From contig NZ_OESQ01000001.1 of the NCBI RefSeq assembly GCF_900240245.1, positions 2,536,084 to 2,600,083 on the forward strand: 64,000 nt of DNA. Direction: 5' to 3'. This DNA comes from Lachnoclostridium edouardi (GTDB lineage Bacteria > Bacillota > Clostridia > Lachnospirales > Lachnospiraceae). The position numbers and the translations under genes were made by a program. Each line of letters begins with the position of its first letter. The first letter of the stretch is position 1. A model generated the notes under the pieces. The model saw nothing but the letters and a program-made list of their open reading frames with translations, made no database searches and was not told the origin of the DNA. Shown in pieces: positions 61,342 to 64,000 of the stretch.

Positions 61342-61740
61342 ATGAGGGCAAAAAAGGACAGAGAGAGATTTAGTATTAAATTTAATGAAAATGATCCGGC
61401 TCACAGGAACGTCATAGACATATTGGAGCAACAGGGGCCAAGGCAAAAGGCACAGTTTATTGCAAATGCGATCCTTCATTACATCCACTGTCCGGAAACT
61501 CTGGATACTAGGATTACACAGACGGTTGATGTAGCATTTATTGAGAAGATTGTACTGGAAATTTTAAAGGAGCAGGGGATGGGAGAAATAAATGTGGGGT
61601 CAGGACAAGTTGTTTCAAATCCGGTAATAAGGAATATGGGTGAACCGAAGAAAGTATCAAAGGATCTAGAAACCAGAATTCTGGACGATGAGATGATGGA
61701 AATGATTGCACATACCATGTCTGCATTTCGAAGTAAATGA
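61342..61740 (+). CDS. ParR-like DNA-binding adaptor
   Basis: A 132-residue protein five bases after parM. Its start (RERFSIKFNENDPAHRNVIDILEQQG) resembles the ribbon-helix-helix domain of ParR-type adaptors, with RQKAQFIANAILHYI as the following helix. ParR proteins bind centromere repeats and hold the ParM filament. The call rests on position, size and this motif. Confidence 0.65.
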   Translation: MRAKKDRERFSIKFNENDPAHRNVIDILEQQGPRQKAQFIANAILHYIHCPETLDTRITQTVDVAFIEKIVLEILKEQGMGEINVGSGQVVSNPVIRNMGEPKKVSKDLETRILDDEMMEMIAHTMSAFRSK

Positions 61741-61743
61741 AGA

Positions 61744-61787
61744 AAAGAGGCTGGAAGGTTTTAAGTTTTCCTTCTAGACCTCTTTTT
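61744..61787. terminator. Bidirectional terminator between parR-like and XRE genes
   Basis: AAGAGG...GGAAGG pairs with CCTTCT...CCTCTT, with T runs on the plus strand and A on the left, so it can serve both convergent genes. Confidence 0.75.
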
Positions 61788-62106
61788 CATGAATAGCGGC
61801 AATGTAACTATTTACAATATTTTCCAGATGTCGGTATTGTGTCGGAGTTAATTCCGAGATTTTAGATGACAGATACGAACAGTCATTTTCGGTTATCTTT
61901 CCGGTTAGGAGATAATCGGTACTAATCTGAAGCGCTGAACAGATTCGGATAATATTCTCAGGGCGTAATGCTTTTTTTCCAAGTTCTGCATAAGATATAG
62001 TTTGTGAGGTAATTTCAGATAATTCAGCAAGTTCTTCTTGTGTGAGCCGAAGCTGTTTTCGCCGAGTTAGGAGCCGATTCCCTATTTGATTTAATAGTTC
62101 ACTCAT
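61774..62106 (-). CDS. XRE-family repressor
   Basis: A 110-residue regulator with an N-terminal HTH (LLTRRKQLRLTQEELAELSEITSQTISYAELGKKALRPENI, in parts), then ICSALQISTDYLLTG. The tail is helical (YRHLENIVNSYIAAI). It is divergent from the SLOG gene, with a palindrome between them that fits an autoregulated repressor/operator pair of a mobile element. Confidence 0.85.
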   Translation of the reverse strand: MSELLNQIGNRLLTRRKQLRLTQEELAELSEITSQTISYAELGKKALRPENIIRICSALQISTDYLLTGKITENDCSYLSSKISELTPTQYRHLENIVNSYIAAIHEKEV

Positions 62107-62129
62107 AATATTCTTCCTTATTTATTTCT

Positions 62130-62206
62130 ATAGTTGAATTTTATATACCATAAGCGAAAATATCGAGCGAACATAGTTGAAATTTATCAACTATAGCACA
62201 TATAAT
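62130..62206. promoter_or_regulatory. Divergent control region with ATAGTTGA operator
   Basis: A perfect inverted repeat, ATAGTTGA (62173-62180) and TCAACTAT (62187-62194), overlaps the -35 TTGAAA of a promoter ending in TATAAT at 62201-62206. A further ATAGTTGAA half site lies at 62130-62138, near the XRE gene start. Confidence 0.7.
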
Positions 62207-62238
62207 GATAGAGAATAATACATGAAGGAGAACAAAAG

Positions 62239-62769
62239 ATGGAAAAAAGGGCATGCGCAGTAACCGGACATGATCCAAAACGCTTTAAGTTTAAATACAA
62301 AGAAGACTATAGTTTATGTAAAAAAATTAAAAGGACAATAAAAAATGAAATACAACGGCTTTATGATGAGGAAAATGTTAGGACATTTTATGTTGGGGGT
62401 AGTTTAGGGGTAGATATGTGGGCAGGAGAAATTGCACTTCGTTTGAAGGAGCAGCCAGGGTATAAAGACATAGAACTTGTGGTAGTTCTTCCATTTCCAG
62501 ATCATGAAAAGGATTGGGATAAAAGGAGTAAAATGCGACTGTCATTTCTTATAAATCACAGCGAAGACTGTAAAATTATAGGACAGAAGAAAAATCAAAG
62601 AAGTTATATAGAGAAAGATATATATATGGTAGATCAGACAGAATATCTGCTAGCGGTGTATGATAATAATTCTGATGAAAAGCTACAAATAACAAAAATG
62701 GTAAGGTATGCTTTGAGTAAAGGAAAAGGAGTTATCATGATCCATCCGGATACAGCTGAAATAGTTTAA
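62239..62769 (+). CDS. SLOG-fold protein (DUF1273/YpsA-like)
   Basis: A 176-residue protein with a Rossmann-like SLOG fold: ACAVTGHDPKRFKF at the start, TFYVGGSLGVDMWAGEIAL for ligand binding and LLAVYDNNSDEKLQ later, ending GVIMIHPDTAEIV. SLOG domains bind nucleotides or nucleotide-derived signals, and YpsA/DUF1273 proteins are common on elements and near prophages. Possible roles are signalling or defence. Ribosome site GAAGGAG; under control of the XRE operator. Confidence 0.75.
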   Translation: MEKRACAVTGHDPKRFKFKYKEDYSLCKKIKRTIKNEIQRLYDEENVRTFYVGGSLGVDMWAGEIALRLKEQPGYKDIELVVVLPFPDHEKDWDKRSKMRLSFLINHSEDCKIIGQKKNQRSYIEKDIYMVDQTEYLLAVYDNNSDEKLQITKMVRYALSKGKGVIMIHPDTAEIV

Positions 62770-63274
62770 TAATACATTAGGAGAATGTGCAGGTTCCGCT
62801 GAGGTGTTAAATGTCTTTTTTATCATTTTTCCTCTGCGAGAATATTGTTGATGAGTACCTTTCGCAAATCCTGTCATTTTTTGCACTGACTTATATGTTT
62901 TTTGAAGGAGAGATTTTTTAAGTGTCTGCTCAAATGTATGGAAGAGGGCACTTTATAGGTATCTATCTCGGATAAATATTATAAAATAAAAATGGGATAA
63001 GTTTATAAAAAATTAAGATAGTTTGGCAAATTCATTGATAATTCATAAATGATTCATAAATCGTTTTGATAGAATCATTTTGTGGCATTACAATACAAAT
63101 CCCTGAAAAGAGAAAGTAAGCAGTACCTGACACTAGAGGTGCAATACCTGATTCTATAGACAACAGTCTTTATCTTATTAAATGATAGATAAAGGCTGTT
63201 TTTTTGTTAGGGCAAAGCCCTGTTTACCATTGTGGAGTTTTTCGTTGATCCGAAAAACGGAACTTTGGAAAACA
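62770..63274. other. Gap without a credible gene
   Basis: About 500 bases, AT-rich. It holds a pair of ATTCATAAAT(G/C) direct repeats near 63040-63062, a terminator-like hairpin at 63162-63206 and no coding frame I trust. It may mark the junction between the element and the IS200 insertion. Confidence 0.5.
63162..63206 (+). terminator. Rho-independent terminator-like hairpin
   Basis: AACAGTCTTTATCT and AGATAAAGGCTGTT arms (one G-U pair) are followed by seven T. It would shield the IS transposase gene from outside transcription. Confidence 0.75.
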
Positions 63275-63352
63275 AATAAACCACCTGCTATGCAGGTGAG
63301 TTAGAATTGCTTCAGCTTACAGCAAAAAACCTCCAGTGTTATAATTAATGTA

Positions 63353-63363
63353 AGGTTCGCCAA
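63353..63363. repeat. Left arm of an 11-bp inverted repeat around tnpA
   Basis: AGGTTCGCCAA here is the exact reverse complement of 63904-63914. It lies 29 bases before the transposase start. Confidence 0.7.
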
Positions 63364-63392
63364 CCGCATTAATAAACAAAGGAGGTATCCAT

Positions 63393-63863
63393 ATGGATAG
63401 TAACAGTTTATCACATACAAAATGGAATTGTAAGTATCATATTGTATTTGCACCAAAATATAGGAGAAAAATAGCATACGGAAAAATAAAACAGGATATA
63501 GCAAATATTTTAAGTATGTTATGCAAAAGAAAAGGTGTAAAAATTGTAGAAGCAGAGATATGTCCAGATCATGTACATAGGCTAGTAGAAATTCCGCCAA
63601 GCATTAGTGTATCGTATTTTGTAGGGTATTTGAAAGGAAAAAGTACACTTATGATATTTGAAAGACATACAAATTTGAAATATAAATATGGAAATAGACA
63701 TTTTTGGTGTCGAGGATATTATGTAGATACGGTAGGGAAAAATGCAAAGAAAATACAGGAATATATAGCAAATCAGTTACAAGAAGATTTGGAATATGAT
63801 CAGATGACACTGAAAGAGTATATTGACCCGTTTACGGGTGAGCCAGTAAAAGCAAACAAATAA
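63393..63863 (+). CDS. tnpA: IS200/IS605 transposase TnpA (Y1 HUH)
   Basis: A 156-residue single-strand transposase. The HUH metal motif is CPDHVHRLVEI (His60 and His62) and the catalytic tyrosine is probably Tyr124 in IQEYIANQ. Family blocks WNCKYHIVFAPKYRRKI, YFVGYLKGKSTLMIFE and FWCRGYYVDTVGKN are intact. The Arg after HVH replaces the Met or Leu more often seen. AAAGGAGGTATCC gives a strong ribosome site. Full length, so the element is probably active. Confidence 0.93.
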   Translation: MDSNSLSHTKWNCKYHIVFAPKYRRKIAYGKIKQDIANILSMLCKRKGVKIVEAEICPDHVHRLVEIPPSISVSYFVGYLKGKSTLMIFERHTNLKYKYGNRHFWCRGYYVDTVGKNAKKIQEYIANQLQEDLEYDQMTLKEYIDPFTGEPVKANK

Positions 63864-63903
63864 AATAAGCCCTTTAGGGCTTAGTAGGTAAATGATGTTG
63901 CGC

Positions 63904-63914
63904 TTGGCGAACCT
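63904..63914. repeat. Right arm of an 11-bp inverted repeat around tnpA
   Basis: TTGGCGAACCT complements 63353-63363 exactly. Pairing in RNA or single-stranded DNA would loop out the whole transposase gene. Confidence 0.7.
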
Positions 63915-63973
63915 ATTTCGGAGAGTCTTTAGACTCCAGTGCCGGTAACAGACCCTTATAGGGTCAAAGCAAG

Positions 63974-63992
63974 CCACCGGCTTAGCCGGTGG
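63974..63992. repeat. Right-end hairpin of the IS200-type element
   Basis: Perfect 8-bp arms CCACCGGC and GCCGGTGG with a TTA loop lie near the end of the window. The left-end counterpart is at 63282-63298. Confidence 0.8.
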
Positions 63993-64000
63993 TCTTGACT

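Larger units (their letters stand above)
63275..64000 (+). mobile_element. IS200/IS605-family insertion sequence, tnpA-only
   Basis: The element is bounded by two imperfect hairpins of similar sequence: CACCTGC-TAT-GCAGGTG at 63282-63298 and CCACCGGC-TTA-GCCGGTGG at 63974-63992. Such subterminal hairpins are what TnpA recognises. Only tnpA lies inside; no tnpB. A TAAGCCCT/AGGGCTTA hairpin follows the gene. The exact ends are not certain and the right end may lie outside the window. Confidence 0.8.

Noticed and set aside
62683..62886. Minus-strand frame after the SLOG gene (CKGTHQQYSRRG-like text)
   Set aside because: Part is antisense to SLOG, and no start signal or family could be assigned; it may be a transposon scar but the evidence is too thin.
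1..64000. CRISPR arrays, rRNA or tRNA genes, known riboswitches
   Set aside because: No regularly spaced repeats with unique spacers, no cloverleaf with a conserved T-loop and no recognisable riboswitch core were seen by eye; covariance searches could not be run.

Overview
The window looks like a chromosome of a Gram-positive, low-to-mid GC anaerobe, most likely a gut Lachnospiraceae/Clostridia member. The inference rests on strong AGGAGG ribosome-binding sites, many ATG/GTG/TTG starts, lipoproteins with LxxC lipoboxes, choline-binding-like wall repeats and the mix of gene families; no rRNA or tRNA gene was seen to confirm it.

Layout. (1) 1-5820: the distal part of a phosphate operon, pstC(partial)-pstA-pstB-phoU-phoU2-phoB-phoR, closed by a terminator. 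(2) 5847-7354: L-threonine aldolase and an XRE regulator on the minus strand. (3) 7400-17190: a decaying defence/accessory island. It holds remnants of RhuM, of a GHKL ATPase, of uvrB and of rloB beside apparently intact genes: an AlbA_2 protein, rloA, a DUF1016 nuclease and an AbiE toxin-antitoxin pair flanked by a direct repeat. (4) 17238-31782: a LysR regulator followed by a long co-directional cluster of aldo/keto reductases, cupins, flavodoxins, flavin reductases, an alcohol dehydrogenase and several esterase-like lipoproteins. (5) 31898-41010: a second LysR facing a two-component system whose kinase is frameshifted, then a wall-binding repeat protein, a class B PBP and a SEDS protein. 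(6) 41131-47339: a second redox/esterase block (esterase lipoprotein, three flavodoxins, a DUF362 lipoprotein, a permease, a broken alcohol dehydrogenase). (7) 47400-62770: the replication and maintenance module of an integrative or plasmid-like element: YqaJ exonuclease, RecD2-like helicase, a possible annealing protein, primase, PcfK, a frameshifted PcfJ, NAD-dependent ligase, ParM/ParR-like partition genes, an XRE repressor and a SLOG protein. (8) 63275-64000: an IS200/IS605 element with tnpA only.

How it fits together. Blocks 4 and 6 appear to form one regulon. An ACC-TTTT-GGT(T) inverted repeat recurs in front of the main transcription units and on the promoter of the second LysR gene, and two promoters (24037 and 41025) share three boxes at identical spacing. 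Many of the products carry lipoprotein signals, which suggests flavin- and cupin-based redox chemistry together with ester hydrolysis on the outer face of the membrane. Block 5 has its own code: TTAG direct repeats every 11 bp at three places, each with a -10-like hexamer 45-47 bp after the first TTAG. They lie before the kinase gene, before a candidate ~95-nt small RNA and before the wall-protein/PBP/SEDS genes. The substrates and physiological role of the redox/esterase regulon cannot be read from the sequence.
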